Assembly: GCF_900113665.1 (NCBI RefSeq)
Contig: NZ_FOQD01000021.1
Location: 1-64,000, forward strand
Direction: 5' to 3'
Source: Planctomicrobium piriforme
GTDB lineage: Bacteria; Planctomycetota; Planctomycetia; Planctomycetales; Planctomycetaceae
Length of the DNA: 64,000 nt
The position numbers and the translations under genes are program-made. Of this stretch, positions 16,716 through 25,502 are shown piece by piece; within the stretch, counting starts at the first letter, position 1; every line of letters begins with the position of its first letter. Below the pieces are notes generated by a model. The model did no database searches. It was given only the letters and a program-made list of their open reading frames with translations, and had not been told where the DNA came from.

Positions 16716-18494
16716 TCACGGCTGTTCGTACGGCAGTGCCTTCAGGTATTCGATTAAATCGGCCCGTTGTTCTGATGTCAGCCCGCTCGTCTTTCCGTGG
16801 CGGTCGTCCACTTTAGAGGTTGTCAGCACTTCTTCCAATGTCTGAGCCCGGCCGTGGTGCAGGTAGGGGGCCGTGCGGTAGATGCCTAAGAGTGTCGGCG
16901 TGTCGAAGAGCGGGCCTATCAGTTCTGTCTTGTCGTCTTGTCCGGTGCCGACGTCGTGTCGTTGCAGGTCGGTGTAGTAAGCCCCGGAATGACAGGTCGC
17001 ACAGCCGGTCTCTTTTGAAAAGAAGAGTTCTTTCCCTCGTTGAGCAGATGGCGATAAGCCCTTCTTCGCCCAGGGGCTCAGTGAGAAGTGATGCGAATTG
17101 GCGTAGGCGGCGAGGGCGTCTAACTCGCGCGAGACGCCTGAGTTTTTGGCATCGAGCGAGTCATGCACCGCGCCACGGATGAGGCCTTTGCCTTGCATCA
17201 GCGGCGAGCGGATTGTGTGTTCGAAGTCCTGCACTTCATCACGGTCGGCAGACCAGTGGATCGGGTGCGTCTCCTTCAGGCCGAATAACGCCTGCGTGTT
17301 TCGCAGCCCTTCCGGCTGTTGCCAGGTGCGGCCGTCGGAATCGCCGTCGGGATGGCAGCTCGAGCACGAGATCCAGCGTCGGCTGCTCATCGGCGGGTTG
17401 GCGGTATAGAACAGTTTCTTGCCGAGCAGTTCTTCCGGCGTGCCGGTCCAGTCCGTCACTGCGATCGACTGCTGCCGCTTCAGGGTCTTCGTCGAATAGG
17501 CGTCGACCGTGAAGTCGAGTGCGTTGTAGACGTAGAACGTCTGGCTGTCTGGCGAGACTTTGACTGCCCGAGGATTCGCGCCGGTGCGGAGGACTTCGAC
17601 GAACTCGACCTCGTGATAATCGTCGTTGAGGACATGGCAGACGAACAGGTCGTTCGTGCCGCTAAAGACCAGATACAGCGTGCCGCCATCCGGGGACAGG
17701 GCGACTTCCCAGGGATTCGCCACGACATACGTCTGGTTGAAGGAATCCATCTGCACCCGTTTGCGGCGTTTGCCGGTCCCGGCTTCGGTATCGATGATCG
17801 ACAGGTACGGGAAGATCGAGCCGGACCCATGGGCGACGTTCGTCATCGACCGCTGGAGCGGCAGGTAGGCTTTCGGGCGAGTCGGATGCGCCACGATCTG
17901 CCGCGCGAGATTGTCCTGCGCCGACCCGGCCCATTCGTCGGTCACCTGGAGCGTTGTTGCGTCGACCGCTTTCACGATGCCGGTGAAGTACTCGGTGACC
18001 AGCAGCTGGCCTGCGGAAGTGAGCGCCAGCCCGCGAGGAAACCGGCCGACAGCTTGTTCCTGCAATGTCGCACCGGTCGAAGGATCGAGTGCGATCACGC
18101 GGCCAGGATATTCCAGCGTCACCCAGAGGGCTGTTCCGGTCGGATTCGAAACGACGCCGTACGGTTCGTCGAAGACTTCGATTGTGCGTTCAATCTTGCC
18201 TGAGTCGGCATCCAGCACCTTGACGGTGTCATCACTATAGACGGCAACCGCCAGCCGATGGCTGTTGCCGAGAAACGTCACCCCCTCCGGGTGCGAACCG
18301 ACCGGAACTTCGAAGAGTTTCTTTTTCGTCCGCAGATCGACGATGGAAACAGTGCCGCTGTCGCGATTGGAACAGGCGAGCCGCGTGCCGTCGGTCGAGA
18401 TGTCCATCAGGCTGTTCGACGTCCCCGCCATTCCTTCAGCGGCGAACAGCAGCACCACCGCGACCAGTCGCAGCAGTTGGTGAATCCTCTTCAT
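16716..18494 (-). CDS. Exported beta-propeller / di-haem c-type cytochrome
   Basis: 592 residues with an N-terminal signal peptide (RLVAVVLLFAAEGMAG). Residues about 25-350 are YncE-like beta-propeller repeats (SNRDSGTVSIVDLRTKK, AVYSDDTVKVLDADSGK, VTLEYPGRVIALDPSTG). The C-terminal part is a cytochrome-c-peroxidase/MauG-like region with two haem-binding motifs, CSSCH (in SRRWISCSSCHPDGDSDG) and CATCH (in KETGCATCHSGAYY), plus TPTLLGIYRTAPYLHHGRA. Similar proteins oxidise or cross-link periplasmic partners. It lies 22 bases downstream of the FmdB-like gene on the same strand, so the two are probably one operon. Confidence 0.88.
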   Translation of the reverse strand: MKRIHQLLRLVAVVLLFAAEGMAGTSNSLMDISTDGTRLACSNRDSGTVSIVDLRTKKKLFEVPVGSHPEGVTFLGNSHRLAVAVYSDDTVKVLDADSGKIERTIEVFDEPYGVVSNPTGTALWVTLEYPGRVIALDPSTGATLQEQAVGRFPRGLALTSAGQLLVTEYFTGIVKAVDATTLQVTDEWAGSAQDNLARQIVAHPTRPKAYLPLQRSMTNVAHGSGSIFPYLSIIDTEAGTGKRRKRVQMDSFNQTYVVANPWEVALSPDGGTLYLVFSGTNDLFVCHVLNDDYHEVEFVEVLRTGANPRAVKVSPDSQTFYVYNALDFTVDAYSTKTLKRQQSIAVTDWTGTPEELLGKKLFYTANPPMSSRRWISCSSCHPDGDSDGRTWQQPEGLRNTQALFGLKETHPIHWSADRDEVQDFEHTIRSPLMQGKGLIRGAVHDSLDAKNSGVSRELDALAAYANSHHFSLSPWAKKGLSPSAQRGKELFFSKETGCATCHSGAYYTDLQRHDVGTGQDDKTELIGPLFDTPTLLGIYRTAPYLHHGRAQTLEEVLTTSKVDDRHGKTSGLTSEQRADLIEYLKALPYEQP

Positions 18495-18516
18495 GACATT
18501 CCTCTTTCATCCGTGA

Positions 18517-19752
18517 TCAGCCGTTCGCAGCGACTGGAAATTTCTTAACTATGTTTTCGACGACGGCCGCCACGGTGGGTTTGTCGGTGGTGGTGAGTTG
18601 TCGCAAGGGGAGCGGGATATCGTCGAAGCGGTAAATGGTGTCGCTGGCATGGACCCCATCGACGGCGACGGCGATTTGCACGGTGGCAGTGATGCTGCAG
18701 GTTTCTCCAATTGGTTGGAACACAATTGTCGGCAGGCTTGAGAATGCTTTGAGGGCGGCTTCACTAAGTTCGTTGATCGCGTTCGTTCCAAAGATGATGC
18801 AGCAATCGACATCACCGTTTGCCCGCAGCGACTCGGCGGAATCATCGGTCAACGGTTCTGGATACCCGTGGCGGAAGGTGACGGTGCCGGCGTAGCCTGT
18901 CTGCCAGGCAAGGACGTTGTCGGCACCGGATTTCCCCAGTGCGCGAGCGGTGAACCGCGTGTAGCCGTTCAACTCGCTCACCAGACGATAGAGCATTTCG
19001 ACTGTGAGGTGCGGCGTTGAGCCTCGAGCCAGACCTGGGCCGAAGAAGAGTGTTCCATAGCGACAGCTCTTCAACTTATTTGACAGCGACTGCAGTTGTG
19101 CGAGACTCAGTTCGCAATCGACATCAGGAGTGGCGCTCTCATCACGCACCAGTTGCCGCAGCGCCAGGATGAGTTCGAAATCGCTATCTGATTTGATCTG
19201 CAGGAACTCATCCGCCATTGCGCTCGTGGCAGTGGTGTGAGAGTCGATGACGAGGAGGTGCCGTTGCCCGGTCTTCACATCGAGTCGTTCGAGCAGTCGC
19301 GTGTGCGTCGTCATCGGGTCAGCACCCCAGATGATGATCAGATCCGCGCGCTGCTTTACCTCGCCGAGTGAACAAGTCGAAAGACCGACTTGCTGAAAAG
19401 CTCTCAGAGTCGCGCGTGATAGAGTCGACCCGGCAGCGTCGATTGTTCCGCCGAGACGTTCCGCGAGTTGGATGGCTGCGCGGTGACTGTTGGTCCCCAT
19501 GCCGTGCATCCCCAGCAGCAGGGGAGCGCGGCTGTTTTGCAGAAGTTTCGCCGCCGTCTGCAATGCGGTCTCGAACTCACACGGCTTGCCGTCTTGCCAA
19601 GCGTCGATGTGAGGTGCTCGATTGATGGCGGCATATGCCTGAGCGGCCCTGGCACAGACGTGCTGTTGAGGAATCAACTGCCCTTCGACGACGTCGATGC
19701 TGAGATCGTCGCAAACGCAACTGCAGAACGGACAGGCGACATCAAACATCAT
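18517..19752 (-). CDS. Formylmethanofuran dehydrogenase subunit B-like protein
   Basis: 411 residues. It begins with VACPFCSCVCDDL, the FmdB/FwdB opening, and has the family segments CARAAQAYAAINRAPHIDAW, APLLLGMHGMGTNSHRAA, LIIIWGADPMTTHTRLLER and DCCIIFGTNAINELSEAAL. In methanogens this subunit is the molybdenum or tungsten pterin catalytic subunit. In methylotrophs and planctomycetes the homologue (FhcB) belongs to the formyltransferase/hydrolase complex of the tetrahydromethanopterin C1 pathway. At the position of the metal-binding Cys, the sequence here has a CSLGEVKQ segment. No other C1 gene is in the window. An adjacent ATG at 19749 is an equally good start. Confidence 0.88.
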   Translation of the reverse strand: MMFDVACPFCSCVCDDLSIDVVEGQLIPQQHVCARAAQAYAAINRAPHIDAWQDGKPCEFETALQTAAKLLQNSRAPLLLGMHGMGTNSHRAAIQLAERLGGTIDAAGSTLSRATLRAFQQVGLSTCSLGEVKQRADLIIIWGADPMTTHTRLLERLDVKTGQRHLLVIDSHTTATSAMADEFLQIKSDSDFELILALRQLVRDESATPDVDCELSLAQLQSLSNKLKSCRYGTLFFGPGLARGSTPHLTVEMLYRLVSELNGYTRFTARALGKSGADNVLAWQTGYAGTVTFRHGYPEPLTDDSAESLRANGDVDCCIIFGTNAINELSEAALKAFSSLPTIVFQPIGETCSITATVQIAVAVDGVHASDTIYRFDDIPLPLRQLTTTDKPTVAAVVENIVKKFPVAANG

Positions 19753-19889
19753 GCGCGTGCTTTACCTGATTGCCGCCGGGACGAAAAATTTCCGGATCTG
19801 TCGATTCTCGCAGCGTGACGGGGCGGTAGAATGAACCGAGCACCTGCCAACGCTCCTGAATTGACCAGTATCGGGCCTGGGTTCATCAG

Positions 19890-20612
19890 ATGTCCAGAGT
19901 TGCGTTCGTTTCTGACCTGCACCTGTTCGCGAGCCGTTCATCGGCCTACGCCCATTTCGACGCCCTGATTCAGACAGCGCGTCAGTCGGATGAGTGCGTC
20001 TTGGGAGGGGACATCTTCGATTTCCGCTGGTCGCGGTATCCCACGCCGGAGGCGACCGCCGACGCTGCCATCGAATGGCTCGATGAATTCATTTCCAGCA
20101 CCCGCGACTGTCAGGTGCATTTTGTGCTGGGGAATCACGACGATCATCCGTTACTGCACGCGCGGCTGCCGGAGCTACAGGCAAAGCATCCTCGATTCGC
20201 GTGGAATCGTTTTTACTATCGCCAGGGAAACACGCTGTTTCTGCATGGCGATGTCGCCGATGGGACAATGACCGCCGCTGCGCTCGAACAGCAGCGCGAC
20301 GAATTCCGTCACGGTTCGCGTTCTCAATTACAACATCGGGTCTATGACATGGCGGTGAAGGCCCACCTGCATCGGCTCGCGCCCCCGGCTGTGTATCCGA
20401 AAAAACGAGTCGCGAAGCGGATTCTTTCGTATCTGCAGCAGATCGGCCACGGCCCGGAAACCGGACTCGAACACGTCTGCTTCGGGCACACGCATCGGCC
20501 GGTCGATAACTACCAGATCGACGGCGTGACGTTTCACAATTGCGGCGCGCCGATCGGGGCTGGCAGTTTTCGTATTGTCTGCCGGAACATCGCTCCCGTT
20601 GCAACCCGTTGA
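19890..20612 (+). CDS. LpxH-like metallophosphoesterase
   Basis: 240 residues. Calcineurin-fold metal ligands are all present: SDLHLF, GGDIFDFRW, LGNHDDH, LHGD and GHTHRPVDNY. Spacing fits UDP-2,3-diacylglucosamine diphosphatase (LpxH/LpxH2) of lipid A synthesis, an inner-membrane-associated hydrolase. An arginine/lysine-rich stretch (YPKKRVAKRILSYLQQ) may support membrane contact. Other phosphoesterases with the same fold cannot be excluded, so no gene symbol is given. It is the first of four plus-strand genes (with fmt, punA and eboE) and is divergent from the FmdB-like gene. Confidence 0.83.
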   Translation: MSRVAFVSDLHLFASRSSAYAHFDALIQTARQSDECVLGGDIFDFRWSRYPTPEATADAAIEWLDEFISSTRDCQVHFVLGNHDDHPLLHARLPELQAKHPRFAWNRFYYRQGNTLFLHGDVADGTMTAAALEQQRDEFRHGSRSQLQHRVYDMAVKAHLHRLAPPAVYPKKRVAKRILSYLQQIGHGPETGLEHVCFGHTHRPVDNYQIDGVTFHNCGAPIGAGSFRIVCRNIAPVATR

Positions 20613-20668
20613 CGATTGCTTCAAGATTCCCGGTTCACCGGATAAAGGGACTTGAGCGAGGACGGACT

Positions 20669-21640
20669 GTGGCGTTGCGCGTGCTGATGATGGGGACTGG
20701 CGAGTTCGCTCTGCCGACCTTTCAAACCCTGATCGATTCCAGCCATGACGTCGTCGGCCTGGTGACGCAGCCGGATCGCGTCGGCCAGGGGCACCATCAA
20801 CACGTCAATCCCCTGAAGGAATTGGCGATCGCCGGTGGCATTCCGGTCTTTCAGCCGGACAACGTCAACTCACCTGAGTCACTGGCCCGACTGCGGGAGT
20901 TTCAGGCGGAGATTGACGTCGTGGCCGCCTACGGGCAGATTCTGACAGCGGAACTGTTGGGGATTCCACCGCGCGGCGCGGTCAATCTGCATGCTTCGCT
21001 GCTGCCGAAATATCGGGGTGCGGCGCCCATTCAGTATGCGATCTGGAAAGGGGAACAGGAAACCGGCGTGACGCTGTTTCAGATCGAGCCGAAGCTGGAT
21101 GCCGGCCCGATGCTCGGCATCGTGCGAACCGACATCGGTCAGAAGGAAACAAGCGGACAACTGCACGACCGCCTGGCGCAGCTTGCCGCCCCATTAACGG
21201 TTCAAGTGCTGGACGACATGGAGCGGGGCACATTACAGCCCATTGTTCAGCAAACTGAAGGAGTCACCAAAGCCCCGCGACTGAAGAAAGAACAAGGACT
21301 GATCGACTGGACGCAGACGCCGGCCGCGATCAGTTGTCAGATTCGGGCGATGCAGCCCTGGCCGATGCCGTACACGTTTCTGCATGTGCCTGACCGCAAG
21401 CCGCAGCGGATGCTGGTGCTTGATGTCGATCCGGCGACAGACGCTCCTCAGGGCTGGTTGTCGTCGTCGACTCCTGGTCAGATCAATGTCGAAGGGACAT
21501 CGCTGCTCGTTCGTACCGGTGATGGCGCGGTGCAGGTCCAAACGTTGCAGCCTGCTGGAAAACGGGCCATGTCCGCGGCCGAGTTTCTGCGAGGCGCAAG
21601 CCTCGCGCACGCTGCATTCGGTAGCGAAGCGGTGGTCTGA
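20669..21640 (+). CDS. fmt: Methionyl-tRNA formyltransferase
   Basis: Formylates initiator Met-tRNA with 10-formyl-tetrahydrofolate. It is 323 residues from a GTG start, which is chosen because it gives the canonical first strand ALRVLMMGTGEFALPTFQ and has a purine-rich GAGCGAGGACGG upstream; the first ATG would cut into that strand. Catalytic motif NLHASLLPKYRGAAPIQYAI (Asn-His...Ser-Leu-Leu-Pro) and DAGPML are intact. The C-terminal OB-like domain includes LIDWTQTPAAISCQIRAMQPWPMPYT. The stop overlaps the ATG of punA by one base (TGATG), indicating translational coupling. Confidence 0.96.
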   Translation: MALRVLMMGTGEFALPTFQTLIDSSHDVVGLVTQPDRVGQGHHQHVNPLKELAIAGGIPVFQPDNVNSPESLARLREFQAEIDVVAAYGQILTAELLGIPPRGAVNLHASLLPKYRGAAPIQYAIWKGEQETGVTLFQIEPKLDAGPMLGIVRTDIGQKETSGQLHDRLAQLAAPLTVQVLDDMERGTLQPIVQQTEGVTKAPRLKKEQGLIDWTQTPAAISCQIRAMQPWPMPYTFLHVPDRKPQRMLVLDVDPATDAPQGWLSSSTPGQINVEGTSLLVRTGDGAVQVQTLQPAGKRAMSAAEFLRGASLAHAAFGSEAVV

Positions 21641-22524
21641 TGTCATTTGTGCAGTTTCCTCAGCAGGATGCGAATCCGATTTCTGCGTTGCCTGTTGCGT
21701 TCACGAACGAACATCTGGCCCATCGACTGGCCGAGACGGTGCAGGTTGTCCGCAACCACTGGCGGCACGCGCCTCAGGTGGGAATTGTTCTGGGGAGCGG
21801 ACTGGGGCACTTTGTGGAAGCGGTGAGAGTCGAGGCAATCATCCCGTATGAGGAACTTCCGCACTTCCCCTGCTCCACTGCAGTCGGACATGCCGGGCGG
21901 TTGGTCTGCGGCTGGCTCGGCGAAATGCCGGTCATGGTGATGCAGGGACGCTGTCATCTGTATGAAGGACACGCCTGGGATGAGGTCACCTATCCGCTGC
22001 AACTGTTCCACGCCTGCGGCATTCGCACATTGATTCTTTCCTGCGCGGCGGGAGGACTGGCGGAGGACTTGCATGTCGGCGACCTGCTGGTGCTTGAGGA
22101 TCACGTCAACTTCAACATGCATCGTGCAGCCGTTCCTCATTGGTTGCAGGCTTCGGCAGGCTCGAAGAAGATTTATTCCGAACAGCTTGTCGAACGACTG
22201 GTGCAGTCGGCACACGAACTGAAGATTCCCGCCCGACGGGGCGTCTACATTGGTGTGACCGGCCCCAACTACGAAACCAGGGCAGAACAGCGGTTCTTCG
22301 CAAAGCTGGGAGATGCGATCGGTATGTCGACGATCCCTGAAGCGATCGTCGGCCAGCGGCTGGGCATGCGAACCTGTGCCCTGGCGACGATTACCAACCT
22401 GTGCCGACCAGATCATCCAGAAGCCGCGTCAGGCGATCATGTCATTCAAGCAGCAGCCCGTACGGAGCCGCGTTTTCGAAAGTTGGTCACGCACCTTGTG
22501 GAGTGCCTGTCTCGCAAAGGATAA
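21640..22524 (+). CDS. punA: Purine-nucleoside phosphorylase (trimeric type)
   Basis: 294 residues. It reversibly phosphorolyses purine (deoxy)nucleosides in salvage. Trimeric PNP motifs are clear: VGIVLGSGLGHF, the phosphate-binding CCAGG-type loop as LILSCAAGGLAEDL, MQGRCHLYEGHAWDEVTYP, VTGPNYETRAEQRFF and the purine-binding IGMSTIPEAIVGQRLGMR. Length is normal. The start codon overlaps the fmt stop codon, so it is translated with fmt. An eight-base tandem repeat follows the stop before eboE. Confidence 0.95.
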   Translation: MSFVQFPQQDANPISALPVAFTNEHLAHRLAETVQVVRNHWRHAPQVGIVLGSGLGHFVEAVRVEAIIPYEELPHFPCSTAVGHAGRLVCGWLGEMPVMVMQGRCHLYEGHAWDEVTYPLQLFHACGIRTLILSCAAGGLAEDLHVGDLLVLEDHVNFNMHRAAVPHWLQASAGSKKIYSEQLVERLVQSAHELKIPARRGVYIGVTGPNYETRAEQRFFAKLGDAIGMSTIPEAIVGQRLGMRTCALATITNLCRPDHPEAASGDHVIQAAARTEPRFRKLVTHLVECLSRKG

Positions 22525-22526
22525 GT

Positions 22527-22562
22527 CTTCAACCTTCAACCTTCAACCATAAACCTTCAACC
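22527..22562 (+). repeat. Tandem CTTCAACC repeat between punA and eboE
   Basis: About five imperfect copies of an eight-base unit (CTTCAACC, with one copy altered to ATAAACC). It lies immediately after the punA stop and 15 bases before the eboE ATG, so copy-number change could alter eboE translation. Confidence 0.6.
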
Positions 22563-22576
22563 CAATTCGCCCATCC

Positions 22577-23767
22577 ATGTCTCTCAGCACCCTCCCGCTC
22601 AGCTATTGCACCAATGTTCATCCCGGGAAGACGATTGCCGAGGTGATCTCAGGTCTCGAGACCTATACGGCCCCGGCGCGGCGGCAGTTTGGGAAGCGGA
22701 TTGCCGCGGGGCTGTGGCTGGCTGCGTCGGTCGTTGAAGAACTGGTGCAACAGCCTGAGGAGATTGCCAAATTGCAGGCCGCGCTCGCGAGCGCCGATCT
22801 CATCTGTTACACGCTCAACGCGTTTCCGTACGGCGATTTTCACAGCGAACGGGTGAAGGAAAACGTCTATCTCCCCGACTGGACCGATCCGAATCGACTG
22901 CAGTACACGTTGCGGTGTGCCCACATCCTCTCGCAGTTGATGCCGGTTGGAACCGAAGGGAGCATTTCGACCGTTCCGCTGGGATTCAAGGGTTTTCAAC
23001 ACTCCGCTGACTTCGAGTCGCGGTGTATCGAGCAGTTACTGACGCTCGCCAGGGAACTCGATCAACTGCACGACGAAACGGGACAGGTGGTGCGGCTGGC
23101 GATTGAGCCGGAGCCCTGCTGCATTCTGGAAACGACAGCCGAAACGCTGGCGTTCTTCGAGCGACTCTTCAGCGCGGCGGAACGGCAGCAATTACAGGAC
23201 GCTGCGCGACGCCACCTGGGAGTCTGCTACGATGTCTGCCATCAGTCGGTCGAGTTTGAAGACGTTGCTCAATCGATTCAGCAACTGGCGCAAGCCGATA
23301 TTCGCATCAACAAGGTCCACATCACCTGTGCGTTGCAGCTCGATCCGACGAATCCGGCGGCGCTGCGGCAGCTCGCGGATTTCGTGGAGCCGCGTTATCT
23401 GCACCAAACAATTGCCAGAAGCCGCGGCGGCGAGATTGTGCGTCTCCTCGATCTCACGGCTGAAGCCTGTAGCAGCCCGTCTGCTGAATTTCAACAGGCC
23501 GACCAGTGGCGGGTGCATTTCCATGTGCCTGTGCATCAGGAACAGCTCGGCGAGCTGCAGACGACGCGTGCGGATTTGAAGGCAGCGCTGGGGGCAGTCT
23601 CGCAGTTGTTGTACGCGCCCCATCTCGAAGTCGAAACCTATACCTGGGGAGTGCTGCCAGGTGAGCAATCCCCGTCGCTCGTGCAGGGACTCGTCAGTGA
23701 GCTGACGGCGACGGACGCTCTGCTGTCGGAGCAGCGCACGCCTGCGGCGTCAGTTGAAACTGCTTGA
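22577..23767 (+). CDS. eboE: Metabolite traffic protein EboE (TIM-barrel)
   Basis: 396 residues of the xylose-isomerase-like TIM-barrel EboE family. Family segments are easy to see: LSYCTNVHPGKT at the start, YTLNAFPYGDFHSERVKENVY, LPDWTDPNRLQYTL, EGSISTVPLGFKGF, IEPEPCCILETTAETL, GVCYDVCHQSVEFED and the late ADQWRVHFHVPVHQE. EboE belongs to the eboABCDEF cluster linked to moving precursors of secondary metabolites (e.g. scytonemin) to the periplasm. Here only eboE is present. The barrel His/Glu/Asp residues suggest metal binding. The 3' end overlaps the convergent GH3-like gene by 74 bases. Confidence 0.88.
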   Translation: MSLSTLPLSYCTNVHPGKTIAEVISGLETYTAPARRQFGKRIAAGLWLAASVVEELVQQPEEIAKLQAALASADLICYTLNAFPYGDFHSERVKENVYLPDWTDPNRLQYTLRCAHILSQLMPVGTEGSISTVPLGFKGFQHSADFESRCIEQLLTLARELDQLHDETGQVVRLAIEPEPCCILETTAETLAFFERLFSAAERQQLQDAARRHLGVCYDVCHQSVEFEDVAQSIQQLAQADIRINKVHITCALQLDPTNPAALRQLADFVEPRYLHQTIARSRGGEIVRLLDLTAEACSSPSAEFQQADQWRVHFHVPVHQEQLGELQTTRADLKAALGAVSQLLYAPHLEVETYTWGVLPGEQSPSLVQGLVSELTATDALLSEQRTPAASVETA

Positions 23768-25403
23768 GCGTTTCCAGCGACGGCGCCAGGTAGGGATGCT
23801 TGTATTGCTCGGTGCTGCCGCCGGCAGTGGATTGCCGCTGTGCGATGAACGCCTGCCATTGTGCCGTCGGAACTTGAATCGCCTCGCATGGGCCGAGCCG
23901 TCCGCTGTCGCGCTTGTCGAGATATTCGTCATTCACCTGACGCAGTTCCTCATCGACTCGAAAGGCAAATTCGGTAGAGGAAACGCCAGTCGGCCAGCAG
24001 GTCTCTTCAGCCAGCAGAACATAATGCGGAGGATCGCCCCATTGGGGAGTCAGCGTGAAGCAGTCGAGTCGCACGTCTGCTTTTGAAGCCACTTTGGTCA
24101 CCGCGTTGACCACCTGACTTTCCGTCAGCTTCTCGCCGGTCAGGCTCGAGATATGCGATCCTTTGTGGAGGAACCGCAGCATGGGGGTGGTGCCGTAGAA
24201 TCCGGTGCACTGCACGACATCTCGAATGTCGTAGCGGTACAAGCCTGAGGCCGTCGTGAGCAGGATGAAGTACGACTCGTCTTCGACGAGTTCGTGTGCC
24301 TGCAGCACCGTGGGATCAGGCGAGTCGATTTCGTCTTCCGGAATGAACTCGAAGAAGTGCGTCCCGATGTCGAGTAACCCTGAAGGGTTCTCGTCTTCCA
24401 AGGGAATCGTCATGCGGCCTTCGCTGGCATGCAGGCCGTGATCGCGAATCGCCAGATCGCCGAGGTATTCTCTCAGTCGCGGGAGGTAGGCCGCCGCACT
24501 GCCGCCGGTCCAGACCGCCGCGAGTTCCAATTCTTTCCACACGCTGCGGGGATGCAGCGCTCCGGTACTCTGCAACAGTTGGTCGAGTTCGCGGGCACGC
24601 GGCACGTTACGGATGCTGCGGAGGTGTCGCGGCAGGCGGCTGATCCCATCATAAGGATCGGTCCCGTCGAATAGATCGCGAATCAACCGCTCACCCTGTT
24701 CGTGCAGCACGCGAAAGAGTTGGCAGAGCGTGCTGGGATTGGCGGTCGTCATCAGTGCGAGGTTTCGCGCACAGAGACTGCGTTTGAGGGCGAAGTAGAA
24801 CTTTTGATCGGCTTGCGTGATCTCGCCTGCCACGCCGGGCACGGTGTAGAGCGAGCGCACAATCGGGTTCTGCATCCGCTGCACGAGGCCGCTAATGTTC
24901 CCGCAGGGGATGTTTGCCACAGTGCGAAATTTGTCCCAGCCGCTGCTGAGCTGCATCACGGTGCGGCCATGCAGGCGGGGATGATCATCAAACGCCCGAG
25001 CACCCCAGAGCTGCCAGCCCTGTCGGTAGGCCTGAATGAATGGCCGAGTGATCGGGATGAATTTGGAGGCGTTCGTCGTTCCGCTGGTAAGGGCGAACAT
25101 AAGCAAGCGATTGCGTCGGCCCAGCAGGGCGGCCGTTTCCCCCTGCTTGACCCGTTCGATGTAGGGGGCGGGTCGAGCGTAATCGGCGACCGGCAGGGTC
25201 CGTTGAAAATCCGCGATGCTGCGGACGGAATCAAGGCGGTAATCGCGCTGAAAGCAACTGCCGGCGTTGAGCGCCAGCAGGCGGAGCAGGGTTTCCGCCT
25301 GCACGCGGCGGCAGTCGCCTGCTTTGTAGAGAGTCTGTTCGAGCTGCCGTCTGAGCTTGCGGCGGACGGCGTGCCCCAGGGCATTGCGGATGGTGTGAAT
25401 CAT
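23694..25403 (-). CDS. GH3-family adenylate-forming enzyme
   Basis: 569 residues, ANL superfamily. The AMP-binding loop is MFALTSGTTNASKFIPIT. The family then shows AVWTGGSAAAYLPRLREY, DHGLHASEGRMTIPL and YRYDIRDVVQCTGFY with the catalytic-loop-like LTGEKLTESQV. Plant GH3 enzymes conjugate amino acids to auxin or jasmonate; the bacterial homologues' acyl and amine substrates are unknown. The start MIHTIRNALGHAVRR is preferred over one eight codons upstream. Its 3' end reads through the end of eboE on the other strand (74-base overlap). Confidence 0.9.
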   Translation of the reverse strand: MIHTIRNALGHAVRRKLRRQLEQTLYKAGDCRRVQAETLLRLLALNAGSCFQRDYRLDSVRSIADFQRTLPVADYARPAPYIERVKQGETAALLGRRNRLLMFALTSGTTNASKFIPITRPFIQAYRQGWQLWGARAFDDHPRLHGRTVMQLSSGWDKFRTVANIPCGNISGLVQRMQNPIVRSLYTVPGVAGEITQADQKFYFALKRSLCARNLALMTTANPSTLCQLFRVLHEQGERLIRDLFDGTDPYDGISRLPRHLRSIRNVPRARELDQLLQSTGALHPRSVWKELELAAVWTGGSAAAYLPRLREYLGDLAIRDHGLHASEGRMTIPLEDENPSGLLDIGTHFFEFIPEDEIDSPDPTVLQAHELVEDESYFILLTTASGLYRYDIRDVVQCTGFYGTTPMLRFLHKGSHISSLTGEKLTESQVVNAVTKVASKADVRLDCFTLTPQWGDPPHYVLLAEETCWPTGVSSTEFAFRVDEELRQVNDEYLDKRDSGRLGPCEAIQVPTAQWQAFIAQRQSTAGGSTEQYKHPYLAPSLETLKQFQLTPQACAAPTAERPSPSAH

Positions 25404-25425
25404 TGTCGTCTGACAGGAGGGGCGC

Positions 25426-25462
25426 AATAAAAAACGGCCGGGTCAATTCAATGACCCGGCCG
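25426..25462 (-). terminator. Intrinsic terminator after the small basic protein
   Basis: A perfect 11-base GC-rich stem (CGGCCGGGTCA / TGACCCGGCCG, 25462-25452 with 25445-25435) with a six-base loop, then TTTTTTATT on the minus strand. This is the strongest intrinsic terminator in the window and ends the small basic protein message before the GH3-like gene. Confidence 0.9.
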
Positions 25463-25502
25463 TGGAGGCTCCGGTGGAATCAGTCAGACGACGAGGAAGA
25501 AG

